A DNA stretch of 64,000 nt from Strongylocentrotus droebachiensis (GCA_035222895.1 JAVYIG010007861.1:32244-96243); one strand, 5' to 3'; counted from the first letter of the stretch, positions 13,001 to 28,000 are shown. Numbers and translations are program-made. Notes: generated by a model from the letters alone, not told the origin.

Positions 13001-16000
13001 AAGCCGACTGTATGGGGTGACAAAAACAACGCCACATTTGTGCACCTGCCAAGACAATAGCCCACCAACCCAGACAAAGCCTGGGCGCTCGGACCCTTCT
13101 TCCTCTTACCCGCTACAACGGGGGACGAAGGGAAGGCTTCCTGGTCTTGCTAGCTTTCATAAGCTCGGCAATACGATCGATTGACCTGTGCCGTCTCGCT
13201 TCACTGCTTCTAAAGAAACTTGAGCGACAACCCCTAACAAAGGAGGCATCTCAGCCGTGTTAGCTTTGTCAAGCTCGGCTCTAGGGTCAATTGACCTGGG
13301 TCGTCACGCCTCACTGATTCCATAGAAACATGAGCGAAACCCCTACGGTATAGTGTAACCGGGACCCTCACACAGCAATGCCTCGAGAGAAGCTTCAGTG
13401 AAACACCTTGCTCGGTGTGACCGGGGTCTGTTCGCTTCAACACTTCCTGAGAAGCTTCAGCGAGCTGCTCGAGCGTCAAACTTCGTGAGAAGCCTCAGCG
13501 AGCTCAGACCGTGGCGTGTCACTGGGGTGATTACAGGCACCTCATATGTGAACGCAATCCGGGTCGACTTCATGCTTGAATGCATGGCTCGTGCTTCGCA
13601 CGGCTGTTGTCTCGCAACAGAGCACAGGGGCCGTGAAGCCCGGGGCCTCTACAAGTCATGCTAACCCACGAGGGGGAGAGCCGCTGGTAGGAGTCTCTTT
13701 ATTCAGTGTCAATGAATCTTAGACCTCGACATACTGGCGCCGGAGCACAGCCCGCTGGCTGGCCCGGACGCGGTATCCGTCGGTAACTTACTACAGGGCA
13801 AAACTCCAGACACACCAGGCATAAAATACCCGGTGCGGGGAGCAACCTGTCTCGAGCCTGTACTCGAGACGCCCTTACCTCCCCCCTCCTGCCGCACCAA
13901 ACCCACTCGCTAGTGAGGTGGTGACAACAGCCGTAACTGGGGGAAGTGAATCCACTCCAAAACCAGACGCCTTGTCCATTGGAAAATCTGTGGATGAGAC
14001 AAAACAAACTTTCGAACGAAAGCAAAACACAATAAAACAAAGTAACCACAGTTACTACAAACAAAATCGACGAGCAACCAGCGTCAATCACAAACAAACT
14101 GCGTCGTTTATAAACACACGACAAACTCGAACAAAACAACAGCGTCGTTTATAAACACACGACAAACTCAAACGAAACAAAGCGTCGTTTATAAACACAC
14201 GACAAACTCGTAACAAAACAACCCTAACGTAGCAAACAACTACGAAAGAGAAAAACGCATATGTAGCGTCAACAAAGAACTTAACACACAGCGAGCTCTA
14301 ATACAAAAGAGCCGCACCGTATACACACACGTTAACAACACACGAGGTATGCACAAAGAAATCCCGTAACATTCGAGTTTAACACACACAGTGAAAAAGC
14401 CCCGGAACACAAAACACTGTGCCCGGGACCGAACTCAAAAAGGGAAGTACGCTCGGCAAAATGAACACTAAATTCTTGCCAAGACTAAAGTGATTGAGGG
14501 TTAAAAAACCGAACCAAAATGTATCAAAACAAATTGGAACTGGATAATGACAGAAAGAATGCACCAAAAACGCTGCGAGGAGCAAAAAAAAACCCAAATT
14601 CAGCGCTAGTGACTTATCTGCACTCCTTAACGAATGACCGCGAAAAGAAGAGAGGAAGTTTACATGCTGGCGTTGTGCGAGCGTGACGGGTATAGCGGGG
14701 TGTTGGGAGGTATGCACATCTGTGATTTTTTGTTTCGAATGACTGCTTTGTCTTGGAGGACTAAGCAATAATAGGTAGATACATATGATTTATTGTGGTA
14801 AATAGGCTCCTTAAGAGTAAAAGAAAGGTTTCTTACCTGATGTAAACAGAGTGCCTCTTTAACTGGCTCCACCTCCAGCACAAAGATAACTGGCTCCTTC
14901 ACATCCTGGCTCCATCCTTTCAGCTCCTTTAAACACCTGTCCAGATCCTCCTTCAAAGCCTCCTTGTCACTGAGTTTGCCTTCCAGTGACCTTTGTTTCT
15001 GCTCCAGATTGGCCTTGGCTGCCATCAGGTCAGAGGTCATCTTGTGGACAGTGGAGTTCACTGTTCGTTGGTCAAGTTGATTGGCTGTCTTACATACTGC
15101 TTGGTACTGTTCCGGGAGTGAAGACATGACTTCTTCAAGGTAGGTGATTTCTTCAAGAGCAACCTGAAGAGAAAAGACAAATTACATCAAAGGAAACAAT
15201 TAAGCAATTGCTACAGCTAATGCCATGATTACTTTCATGGCTATTCCTTTCAATTGATACCGATGGCAATGAAACCCACCCAATTGATTCATTCATTGGT
15301 ATGATTTAATATCAAAATCAAAGGGTGAGTGGACAGGCTGATAAATTTGAATATTTCCATATTATACAAATGCTTTTTCGTGCAATAGTCTTAGTAAATG
15401 AATCACACATGACCGCGCATGACCAATCATTTGTTTAGGATCTAGGAGTGAGTTGAATAAATATGCATATTTAATATGAGGGTGTTTCTTTTAGGGACAT
15501 GATTGTACAGCTTGGACATATATTAAGATAAAATTTAACACATCTTTTGTCTTACAATTGTCTGAGATCATATAGTAATATTTTAGTATATATTTTACAT
15601 ATTTCATCAATATGAGATACCTTGCATTTGCGAAGCTTAGTTTCCATATCCAGACCAAGTTGTTCTCTTGCAGGTTCTTCACTGTGATAATGCTCTAGAC
15701 ATTCCTGTATCTTGGTCATGCCATCTTCATACCCTTTCCTTGCATCCTGTGCATCTAATGAACTTTTGGTTTGGGTCTCTAATGCCTTCTTGAGTTCTTC
15801 GTTGAGTTGGTCGAGTCTGGCAATGTCTTGAACATGTGTCACCTGACCTTCTTTGGTCATGTGATCATATCCATCATTAAGTTTATTGAAAGGGGCCTGC
15901 AGGCAGTCAAGTTTGGCTTGAAGGTCCTTTATGTGATGAAACAATAACAGAAACAAAAATATCTAAGATTCCCTTTCCATGATTTTAAAATTGTAGCTTG

Positions 16001-19000
16001 GATATAGTTCAAGATGATAGTAGAAAGAGTGGGGGACTTTTCTGTAAATTACAACCAAACTATGATTAAACTATTTTGGGTCCATGTGTTTTGATATGTT
16101 TTATTGAGGCAGTGGTGGGGTAGGTATACACATCGGCATTGCCGTACTGTAATAGTAAGCATAATGAATGTGAATAACTAAAGAAAGTGCAAAATATGTC
16201 TTTGAGTACTTCAGACAACAATACCACAGCAATCAAATTAATATGTAACATCTCCACATATGAATGACAGTTATTATCTTCCCAGGTCCCAATTAAAATA
16301 GATAAACCCCACTAATAAATGCAGAGCATTTACAAACACTATTTGAGGTGTGATACCTTGCATGTAGAGATTCGACGAGAGGCATCAACTGATGAAAGCC
16401 CTATGGGCTGATCAAGCTGGTCTACAGATGATTTCAAGTCCTGGAACTGTGCGTCACATTGACTAAGATCAGCCTCGAAGGCCACTCTGTCATTGTAAGC
16501 TTTAGTTAGTCTAGCATACTTCTCACCAGTAGTATCCACAGTCCTGTTAGACAAATAATAAATATAAAAAATATGGTTCTAGTATAGTTTAATTCTTACC
16601 CGACTTTAACAGAAAAAAATCAAGAGGTGATCTGCAGGATCTGCTGCAGATCACCTAATTAATCCCATTTGACTACCTAGTAAGGAGAACAGTGTCCCCA
16701 AAGGTTGGAGTTTCCTTGGTAGCAATTTTCCCATGGGAGTCACCATTTAGATTAAAATAGTGATGTCAGAGTCATACAACTAGTGAGATACCCACTGACC
16801 TGTATTCTAGTTAAAATGAAGGATCTGTGAGATACGTCACAATGGTTTCCAAATCATGAAGCTTTTTTGTAATGTATTCATAAGAATAGATGTTCTCTCA
16901 TAACTTATGGGACAAGCTATTTGGTTCTAATGTTTTAAACAACTGAGCAGATTCTTTTGTTAAGCAATATTTAGCATGCATAAATTGTTGATTGGTCATA
17001 CAATCCTCCACTAATTGTTCAAAAGAGTGACAATGACATTCGTTTATCTGCTCAAAGAAATCACCTGTTTCAGATGCCAATGTAACAAGATGGCTGTTGT
17101 TTGGGTGTATAATACCTAGACATTATGTAACACCCTATCCACTTTATGCAGGTCAAAAGACCTGTACTACTCTAACACCACTGTTTTGATAAAAATGACA
17201 GCTCCCATAGGAAAATGGCTAGCAAGGAAACTGCAAACTTTAAAGAGATTGTTTTCCTTCCAATGTAATCAAATAGGAGTAATTTCAAGGTAGTTTTAAC
17301 TGGCTCGCAGTTTAGTTTTTAAACAGATTATCAGGTAAAGTTTCTTGAGTTTCATTCTCCTTAATCTTTGCAGTTTGCGAAAGTTTCATGAAAATGGCCC
17401 TTAACGACAATTTGCGAAATATTCACACCAAATTTTGTTTTAGTTTTACAAATAAATGTACATAAAATATGCAAGAATTGATACTGCATTACTGCACTAT
17501 TTACTCCCACAAAGGTTTTAGATAATTGTCTAGGGATTAATGAAATATGCTGGTAATTGAATGGCATGTACAAATATTTTACAAACATTTTCAACAAGAT
17601 CAAACATTTTTAGTTCACAAAATGATTACAGTATAACAGAGAACTAAGTTCATATTCAGTGTATCCTCTCATTTGTAATTACAGCACAATACAGTCTTAC
17701 CTATTGAATAACGCTTGGATATTGTCAAGTTTGTAAGTGATCTGTTGCTTTTCATCCTCTCCCAATCTCTGTGCAAGGTTCTCTCCATCTCTCATGAGAT
17801 TCATTAGTAGAGGCTTGTGAGAAACAGAGCTGTCATTCACATTCTACAACAATGAAATGAAATATATGAGCTCATTGAATATGATCCAGATTACATACTT
17901 GACTAGAAATAGTATAAGCAAATTAGAAATACAAATTCAACATTAACCATCTAAATCAATTGGTATGATAAAGTTGTCATGAGAAACTGATATGTTCACC
18001 ATTAGCACAGACAATGACTGATCATCTTTTTCACAGCTCTATGACAACTACAAGTTTTCCTTACAAGTATCCAACAAAAGAAATAACATTTAGTAATATC
18101 ATTATCATTGATAACGTGGGACAAATTAATGTTTCCAAAATTAACTATCAATAAACAGTACTTTAGACTATAGTAACAGTGTGCAAGGCATTTATTTGTA
18201 GACTTCACCAAATTATTTTGCTACAAATGCAGCACGTCTATTTACTGAAACATTAGTATTCTTCTTCAGAATTCTTCAGAAAATAGAACAAGTTGAAAAT
18301 TAATAAATGATATCAGACATTTCACAGAATATTTTAATTCAACTTTTTCTATATTCCATTCAACACACAGTCCCTGACATGTATTTATGCATTCATGTGA
18401 GCAAACAATGTGATATCAAAATCATATTTCATGGTCATTGGGTATTTTTTTTCTCACTCATAATGAGATACATAATTTTTCTTGCAGGCATACAGTTCAA
18501 AATTGTTTTAAATCCAGAATAAACAATTACACAGAAGATTCTTCAATCAATTCACATACAAAATGGAAAAAGAATGTGATACCATACCTTATGTTGAGAG
18601 ATCTGATTGTGAATATCATTGAGTGAACATTGGAGAGTGATTGGCTGAGAAATAACTGACTGCTGTTCATCTAGCCAAGTCTTCATCTGTTTCATCTGAT
18701 GTTCTAATTCCTTGACCCTTGTCAGACTGTCTGACATCAACTCAAATCTAGACACAGCTGCCTTCTCAGCTCTCTGGAAAGTCTTCTCTAAATCTGAGGA
18801 AATAAAACAAAGGTGTAACATGCAGCTATGATATATATCACTTTATTAATTATTCAACAATTAAATGATAGAGTGTAATGATATTATCAAGTTCAGTTTC
18901 AAGTTCAAGTTCAGTTTATTTCACATCCAATAAAAACTTACAGCATTATAACATTCAAAATACAATTATACAAAATGCAATATATATATAATATAATAAG

Positions 19001-22000
19001 AACAAATAAAACGACAAAATAAAACAACAACAGTAACACTAAAAATGATTAATGGGTGGAGTAGGGATGTGAGGGACCAGAAAAGGCCATTGGCCTATCT
19101 AGGCTGGTCCCCTTTTTCTACAACCCCAAAACTAAAATCTTCAAAGTAATTAAATGCAAAATATTGACAATATAGACATTACATTAACTAAGACATATAT
19201 ACACACATACAAGGACAGGCAGAATTAATAAAAGCTAAACAAGTATATTGTAACTTGATATTAGAGCAGACAATACAAGGACAAAAACACATTAAGAAAA
19301 CCCTAGGCCCCTAGGCCCTGGTCAGATCACTGGTCCTCACAGAGCAGATAACACGAAAAGTAATTTTGATTTCAACAGTACATATTGATAGATATGAATT
19401 ATACGGAATGTTATAATGTAATTAGAACAAATTCCTGATTCTTTTGTACAGTTAGTCTGCTTTAACCAGGGTGTGTCAAACTTCTACTTCCGAAAATGTC
19501 TCGAAACTCTCCTCTTTGACCATGATCAACAACTTCTTTGATAATAGCGCTGTGAAACAACAGTTAGTTTGTAAGAGCGCTATAGAAATGACTTTATTGT
19601 ATTCTACTGTATACATGTAGTTGATTCAGCATGTGCAGTACTTAGGTTATTTGTGTGATGGGGTGTTCTGCAGTTTTTTTCTTCAAAACATTGTACCGTA
19701 GTTGCCGGCGATAAGGCCGCATAAGCCGCACCCCCAACTTTGACATTTCATAGAGGGAAACAAAAAATAGAACAAAAAAAGGGGGGAAAAAAGAGGAAAA
19801 AAAACGGACCAAACAAAATAATTGTAATTTTCTAGTAGAACACTCTTTTTTTTTACAAACTGATACCAAATTCATCAATATTCTTATAAATTTACAAGAA
19901 GTTTACCTAAAAAATGATCGTAATTTAGTAGCAGATCTTCATCCATTTTTAAGCTAGTACTGTATCGCACGCAGATTTGGTATCCTACAATACCCCTACC
20001 ATGATGTGCGGTGCAATCCGGAATTGCGTTTTTGACCTGCGAAGTTGCGTTGCGGAACATCTGCTAGCTCGGTAAGTAACGGTCTGACCCTTCTTTTACT
20101 TTTTTGGCGATGCAATGGTACGGACTTAGATCTAGATCTATCGGCAGACTTTTATTAGAAAAATAAGTTATGCTTATTTTTTCGTCTTCATGTCAACTAT
20201 ACCATCATAAAATTGTCGGTAAGTTGTGTGGAGTTATTCTAGAATTGTCCTGTACCATCGTCTAGTCATCCTACCGTTCATAGTCCCATATGTTCAAATG
20301 GACGTGCTGTTTTTACCGCTGAATTTTGTTGTTGTAGTGTAAAGGCCGCACCCCGACTTTTTGATATTTTTTCTCCCAAAAACACTGCGGCCTTATCGCC
20401 GGCAAATACGGTAATCATATATAACAGCAGAATGCATCTCACCTATGACTTTCTTCTGGACATCTTGGCTATCTTTCTCCCCAGCTCTTTGGCAGATGGG
20501 TTGACTACTGACTGACAACCATCGGACCTTGGAGTTATAGCTCTTCACCTGGTCTTGTAGTGCCTGTAAGATAAATACATTCTCTAAATCAAGTCAGTGA
20601 TTAAATTAAAAATTTTGAAAGCCTAAGGGCTGTTTTATAATGAGCCAATAGACAGGAAGCATGTTAATAATTTCCTAACAGTACGTGTAGGAATAATAAG
20701 GAATGATACTTACACAGGACACTTACAAAATAGTACCCATTACATGTGCTTCAATAACGTTTACAAGAAAAGGGGCTGAATAGAAAATAAACTTCTAAAA
20801 TTTAGAAATTCTTTGAACAACGACATTAGGCATGCAAAGCAAGAATATTTGTATAAGAAATTCCATACTTTAAAAAATGATATAAAAGAGACTTGGAAAT
20901 ACTTGAATGAAATCATAAAGCAAAAAAGCAAAACAATAGTCCTGATTATATTATTAAAGATAACATAAAGATAACCAATAAACTTGAAATGTCAAAGGAA
21001 TTTAATGAATATTCAGTACAATCGGCAGTTCTATTGGGAATCAGTCGATACCTTTGCTGAGAACAGATTTTAAATATTTTCTCACAGGCAATTATATTAA
21101 TTCTCTATTTCTTAAACATGTAACTGAATCAGAAATAATTGATTGTGCTAAAGAATTGAAAGTGGGTAAAAGTGTGGGATACGATAATATAGATCCACCA
21201 TTTGTTAAAAAGACCATATTTTTGTATACAAAGCATTTGTGCTGTCTTTTTAATGAATCCTTTATCTCTGGAAAAATACCGGATCAACTAAAGATTGCCA
21301 AAGTAGTTCCTATATATAAAAGTAAGGGTAAAGAGTGTTTAGACAACTTTCAACCAATATCTATCTTGCCAGTATTTTCCAAAATTTTAGAAAAACTTGT
21401 CTACAGAAGACTTATTGACTATATTGATAAAAATAATATTTTGTTCTCCAAACAATTCGGATTCAGGCAGAAATATTCAACCTCCATGGCTTTAATAGAA
21501 TTCATGAATTATGTATCCTGTGCAATAGAAAGCAAACTGGTTTCAATTGGTATGTTCCTTGATCTTTCGAAGGATTTTGATAGTGTTAATCATTCATATT
21601 TATTTATCGGTATTAGAGGTATTTCCTTGAATTGATTTGAAAATTATTTAAATAATCGTACACAATTTGTTATTATTGATCAACAGTCTTCTGATTTATA
21701 TAACATTGTGACTGGAATTCCTCAAGGGAGTATCCTAGGCCCCCCATTGTTTCTACTATTCATTAATGATCTTCATTTTGCTTCTAGTAGATTGTCCTTT
21801 ATATTATTTGCTGATGACACAAATATGTTTTTGTCTCGTAAATCTGTTCAGCAACTGAATAGGGATTTGAAAACAGAATTGGAGAAGGTTTCTTGCTGGT
21901 TTTATGCTAATAAATTAAAGGTAAACATGACTAAACTAATGATATGGTGTTTAAAGGTAGAAATATCAATTTTGATGTTGATGAATTAAATACATGCGCA

Positions 22001-25000
22001 ATTAAATGATGAATATTTATCCAGGTCTGTTTAACAAAAATGTTAGGAATATAATGTAGATGAAGGTTTAAACTGGAAGACACATGTTAACCACATTGCC
22101 TCTAAGATTTCAAGTGCAACAGGTATTCTTTATGTTGTGCATAAATTATTTCCTTTACCAATCTTATGTAACCTTTATAATACATTGCTGCTTCCTATAC
22201 TTGTCGTATGCAAATATTGCTTGAGGCAATATCATTGAGTAACCCTTCTGAATAACACTTTTAGTCCTTCAAAAAGAAGCCATATGCTTGATAACCAAAT
22301 CTTCATACCGAGCACATACTGCATCCCTATTTAAACGGATGAATATTTTAAATGTTAATTCTATATATATTATGCAGCTTGGTTTAATTCATGTTCCAGT
22401 ACAAACATAACAACTTGCCACCTGTCTGTGATGACCTTTTTATACTGAACTCTTCTATTCATTCATATGCTACAAAAAATGCAAGTAGTTTCCATATGCC
22501 CATAGCTAAGACTTCTTTTTTACAAAAACGGATACCCTTCAATGGACCTATGTTATGGAGTCATCTTCCACCTGACATCAAAATGTGTTCTTCATTGCAT
22601 TCATTTAGGGCCAAGTTGAGATTATTCCTGATAAGTAATCCATCCTTTACAACATTCAAAAATAGGTAGATGCACTTTTTTTCCCTGTCTTTGATATTTT
22701 TCTCCCTCTTCTTTCTAGTTATTGGTACCACCTCATCATTTTACCTTATTTGTTTACTTTTTAGTTTTAATTGTATAATTTGTTTTAATTATTGGGGGTA
22801 GTCCTCGACAAGTCCTTTTTGATTTTTGACTACCCCTTCCACATTCGCTGATTTTGCTCCAACTAGAGTCGTTTTATATATGATGTACATGTTCAATTAT
22901 TGTATTGTATGTATGTATTTTATTCTATGTATCTCCCTATGTTCTGCATTTGTGGAGAATAAATTGAACTTGAAAAAAAAAGTAAGATTGAGAAATTGTT
23001 CTTACCTTTGATTCAAAGACTTGCTGTACTTGGTCTGGTATATCCAGCTTGGGAACTACTGAATCACTGAGATCTTCTTCTTTGATTTCTAGTCCTTTCA
23101 AGCACTCAGAATAGTACTTCCAGAATTCCTGCAGAAGAATAAACATAGATTGACAAAATATATTACAATATGTTTACAAGGTTTATATCAACCCCTGTTA
23201 AATTGACTGTGCTGCAAGAGGAAGCACATTGAGTTTGGTCATAACTATTAAATGGGACAAGTTGCATATTTCATGGCATAAGAAGTTTCTTTCAGAGTCA
23301 AAACTCTGATTGTGAGCTGAGAGGAATGAGCAATTCGCACTTCTCAATGCATCTAAAAAAAATTGTTGTCTGTGCCATGGAAGTAAATGGAGAGAAAGAG
23401 TAGAACCTACAAGGAACCTGTCTGCAATTACACTGTATGAGTAAATATAATATGCTCACTGTAGAGAGTCCAAGAGTTACTACTACTACTACTACTACTA
23501 CTACTACCACTACTACTACCACTACTAACAATAATATTCTGGGTATACACATTGCTTAATACATCATCAGTACCTGTAAAATCTTTCAAGATACAGTCAA
23601 ACTTGTCCATAGCGACCACCCAAGGAAAGACACAAATAGTGGCCGTTGTAGACAGGTATGCGTTGGCGGCCATTTTGATTTTGAATAATCAAATAACAGC
23701 ACTCGCAAGGCCTCTGCCAGTGGGCAAACAATTCTCTGTGGCTTTTTTAAGGCACCGTTGGATGAAAACAAGGCGGAGAGCCGATCAATAAATCTAACAA
23801 ACGCAACTTTATTTTTAGGTGTTTGTAAATTAAATAAACAAAGAGTGGTACGGTTTTTAGTCAAAATAAAACTACGAAACGATTTCTCTCTTAGAAATTG
23901 TCCGATATTTTATTTTTAATGCATATAAAAAAAATTAAAGAAATTATATGAACGAGCTTGAAAAAATTTGATTGACAAACAGGCTGCGCCCACTCACCTT
24001 GCCCCTTGTAGGCTAGCTAGGCCAGCGGTGCCTGTACGTGCATGACGAACAAGCGAATCATCGATTGCGAAGTTAACTACATGAAATCTCACAGGGGAAT
24101 TTAAGTGGTCGTTATGGACAGGTGGTCGTTACAGACAGGTGGTCGTTAACACAGGTTTGATTGTATATCATTACCCCATTCATTGGATTCAGGCTTGCCC
24201 GCACAAAATGTACGCACATTCTCCACTTCTTGGGGAGCATTAAAGCCAATTAATGCCAAATATTATGCAATCATTTATTATCAAACACTGTTTTTGACCA
24301 AGAATGGCTACATTTTTCTTCCTGCAGTTCAAACAGACATTCAATGTGAAGATCTTTTTTATATATTATACTTCATGGCAATTTTAATGATGAAACTAGG
24401 TTTAAGTTAATACTCAAGTCTTGAAAATCAAATTATGACAGTTGCTTAAAAACATGGTGGCAACAGAAAAGGTCAATTTTGCTTCTTGTCATACCTTCCT
24501 CTCATTTACACATGTCTGTAATTCATCATGAGTAGTAGTGACAGTATGTTCAAATTTGCTGAGTTGCTTGTCAATCTGCTGCATATCATGTCGTACTCTC
24601 TGTCTCTCCATGGGACTCAATTCATCACATAGTGACTCCTCCTCACTCACAGCCTTGAACGTGGCTCGACGGCCTGCTAACTCCATGCTCGACCCCTGCA
24701 TACAAAGCATGTGAATCTTAGTCGAGAACTACATTCAGTGGAATATTTTAGTACTCTCTGGCCCGAATTCACAAAGCAAGGTTTGAGCTCAGACCAAGGT
24801 TTGAGGTCAAACCTCCTTTTGTTTCGCCAAACCTTCTTTTGTTATTTACAAACCTGGTTTGTAAATAATAAAAGGAGGTTTGGCGAAACAAAAGGAGGTT
24901 TGAGCTCAAACCCGGTCTGAGCTCAAACCTTGCTTTGTGAATTCGGGCCTCTATGTTTGGAATGATGAAAGAAGTAAAACAAAATAAATGGAAACCAGAG

Positions 25001-28000
25001 GTTCTGACTTTCTGCTTGAATTAATGATATTCAGACAACAAAAATAAATTCTCATGTTTCCTCTGCTTTGTTAAGCTCATAAAAGGATTCCTGACCTGTA
25101 TTAAATATCTATTTATGATGGAAACCTATGACCTTAATAGTCTTTCCTGCAGTTTCCCTCAAATGGGTTTTTCATCTCGGAGAACGCACAAAAGAGTCTC
25201 GCTAGACAGAAAATTTCACTGATGACATTCCCAGTATTCCTTTATTCAATGACTAAGATGATTATGTACCTGTATTTCTTGAAGAACTTTTTCCACCTCC
25301 TCTGTGTAAGGGCTGATAGTGGTTGGTTTGATGACTTTGGCCTGACATTGGTCTAACCAGAGGTGGAACTGATGAGCTTTCTCCAGCAAGGAATTAAAGT
25401 CTGATTCCAAACCTTCTAGCATGGTTTGTGTGCGCTGGATATGCATCTCACTGCCTTGCCATTCCTCACGGATCTCACTATTAATTGATTGATTTTCATT
25501 GATTTTCCATCATCACTTTTATATCACACATCGTCGGCCGTGTGGCAGAAGGGCGTTAGCGACTCGAAAACTACTTTTCGAATTATTCTCGTTTTAAGAT
25601 TTGTTTTATATTTAAACTGCTTTCCGTCCCGAAAATTGGTTTAAAACATAAAAGGCTAATAGAAATGTTGTAGTAGAACACGGCCACAATTTTTTTCTCG
25701 GAAACAAGTCAGTTTTATAAAAGTTAGAGGCGATTTAGTGCTAACGCCCTTCTGCCAGCCAGGCGATGACATATATCGTCGCTGTTTTCACGAAGTGACG
25801 GTAGTGAAAAAAAATTGCATTCACTTTGCGTTACGATTTTCCTCACTACCGTCACTTCGTGAAAACAGGGACGATATGAATGTTTAACATGACATACAGC
25901 TTGAACTGACATCCTCGTCATAAGTAAAATGTTCATACAATAAATTTACGTACATTAACAATGCATGGGGGGAAACGAAACAAAACAAATGTCAAAGAAA
26001 AGGTCGAGTTCAGGCAAAGATGAAGAAATCTGGTAAGAGCAATGTGTGAGCTTTTTCAATCTGCTTATACCAATGTGGAAGAATATTGTAGGATGAATGT
26101 ACAATGCAGAGGATTGCTCTTGGAGTGCTCTCATAATGCAAATATGACTAGAATTGGTTCACTACTTCTGATCCCATTCTGATACCACAAAAGTGGAGAG
26201 AGAGAGAGAGAGAGAGAGAAAGAGATGAATAATACTTACTTGAGATGTTTTCTGAGGGACTCTTCATCCAGAGAGCTAACCATCCTTCCAACCTCTCTGC
26301 TGGCTTCATCAACCTCATCAACATGTCTTCTCCTCTCTTCCATGGACAACCTCTGTTGGTGAGATAAAGAGAGAAGAGAAGAGAAGAGAAGAGAGAGAGA
26401 TGAAATGAAGAGATGAGAAAGAGAAAAGGGATGGAGAGATGAGAGAAAGAGAGTTTGATTACAAGATCAAATTCAATTGTATCAAATTTAATTTAAAAAT
26501 TCTTTATCCAATATGGGCATATGATTTACGTCATGTTAGTTCACTACATGATCACAACACAAGACATACTGTAAGGGATGCATTGTGTGTACCCAAATTT
26601 AGGACGGACACTTATAAAAATAGTCCTCTAATTTCTGGAATTAGAGTATGGAACCAACTAAAAAGTCCTGTCAAAATGTCACCTACTTTGAACAGTTTTA
26701 AACACGCTCTAAAAGCCCTGTTATCTGTAGATGACGTGTAAGTGAACTTTTGTGCAAAGGTAACCATTTTTTTTTTCCTATTTGCAAAATTATGAAATTT
26801 GGTTGACATGGTTATCGTTTTATCATGTTTTCATACATGTAATGTATCCATTTTCAGCTATCTTGTAAACAACCTAAGTGTATTAGTTAAAGAGCAATTG
26901 AATGTAAATATGTATATAACAATTTTGGTATCCCGTGCGTTAAGCTTTATCAGATTATTAAATGAAAGTTTTTTAAAATTGTATTTAATTTGAAAATTCC
27001 ATATACCTATTTCTTGTAAATGATCAAGGATGATTCGTGAATGATCAGTTATTTCAAGGGGATACCAATTAATTTGTATTTTACCTTTTTATATGCTTGT
27101 GTATTTATCTATTTTGTTTTTGATGCTGTTACCGGTATTTGTTTTTATTATTACCAAACAGGGCCTCATGGAAGACCACCAAATTGGTGATATGTGCCAC
27201 CCTGTATAAATATCAGAAATAAATAAATAAAATAAAACAAACGGTATAAGATGTCTCAAGAACCCATTTCATATCACCATTCTAACTGTTACACACTGGG
27301 ATATATACATGACACGTAACTCTGAATCTAACATTAGCATGTAACTCTCATTACATTTAAAGATATAACAGAACACCTTTATTTTTTACACATACGTTCA
27401 TGTTAAAAATAAGGTTCGTTATAATTTGTTCCCAAATACAAATTTACAAAGCTATGATATAATGTCATACTTTTCTTCATAGCCTTTTCTTTACACTTGA
27501 ATAAACAATTCAACAAAACATCAATGTGAGATCACATCATCTACAGTACTACATCTTTCCTTGGTTAACTCTTTGAACGATATCAATAGGACTAAACTGA
27601 GGTATACCAATCCGGTGTAATTACTGTGATAATCCTTTCATTCAATGGCTACTTGTTATTTGTAACTGTTAACAGTTACTTCAGGAGGGGGTGTCGAGAG
27701 AAAAGATCTGTCTAATCGTGGGAAATTAGTGGTACATTTGATAAGCATTCTTCCAAATTGTTGTTTCATGTAATATTTTTGATACACACTATCACTAAGT
27801 CTGAAGTTTAAATCTCCAGTGGTTCTTGAGATATCATGATAACAATCTCAATGTATGGAATTTCATAAGTTGACCTCTGTGACCCTTGACCTTTGACATA
27901 CGTGCTCCAAAATCTAATCAGATTGTTTTCCTATAGTGATACACACTATCACTAAGTTTGAAGTTTAAATCTCCAATGGTTCTTGAGATATCATGATAAC

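Larger units (their letters stand above)
9127..14804 (-). mobile_element. GC-rich 5.7 kb element with terminal inverted repeats and decayed gag-like repeats
   Basis: Inverted ends of about 40 bases (TATGTATCTACCTATTATTG core, 9127-9168 and 14761-14804) bound a block far richer in G+C than its surroundings. On the minus strand several frames recall one another: SSLSSSAQAELRALM (about 12640-12681), SAFSASAQAELRGVL (about 11095-11145) and SAVSVSAQAALSFFW (about 10690-10745). These are followed by FRQ, NLSP and RAPA/G segments in two copies. Lys/Arg-rich GKKRK motifs recur before them. This looks like a Gag-type N-terminal protein duplicated and broken by frameshifts. I find no reverse transcriptase, integrase, recombinase or transposase motif, so the copy is non-autonomous. 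A DIRS-like or other TIR-bounded retroelement is one hypothesis; a DNA transposon with captured sequence is another. Confidence 0.6.

Noticed and set aside
9288-14139. Many 60-160 residue open frames on both strands of the GC-rich element
   Set aside because: GC-rich DNA yields long open frames by chance. Apart from the reiterated SAQA-type segments I saw no domain or splice support, so none is called as a gene.
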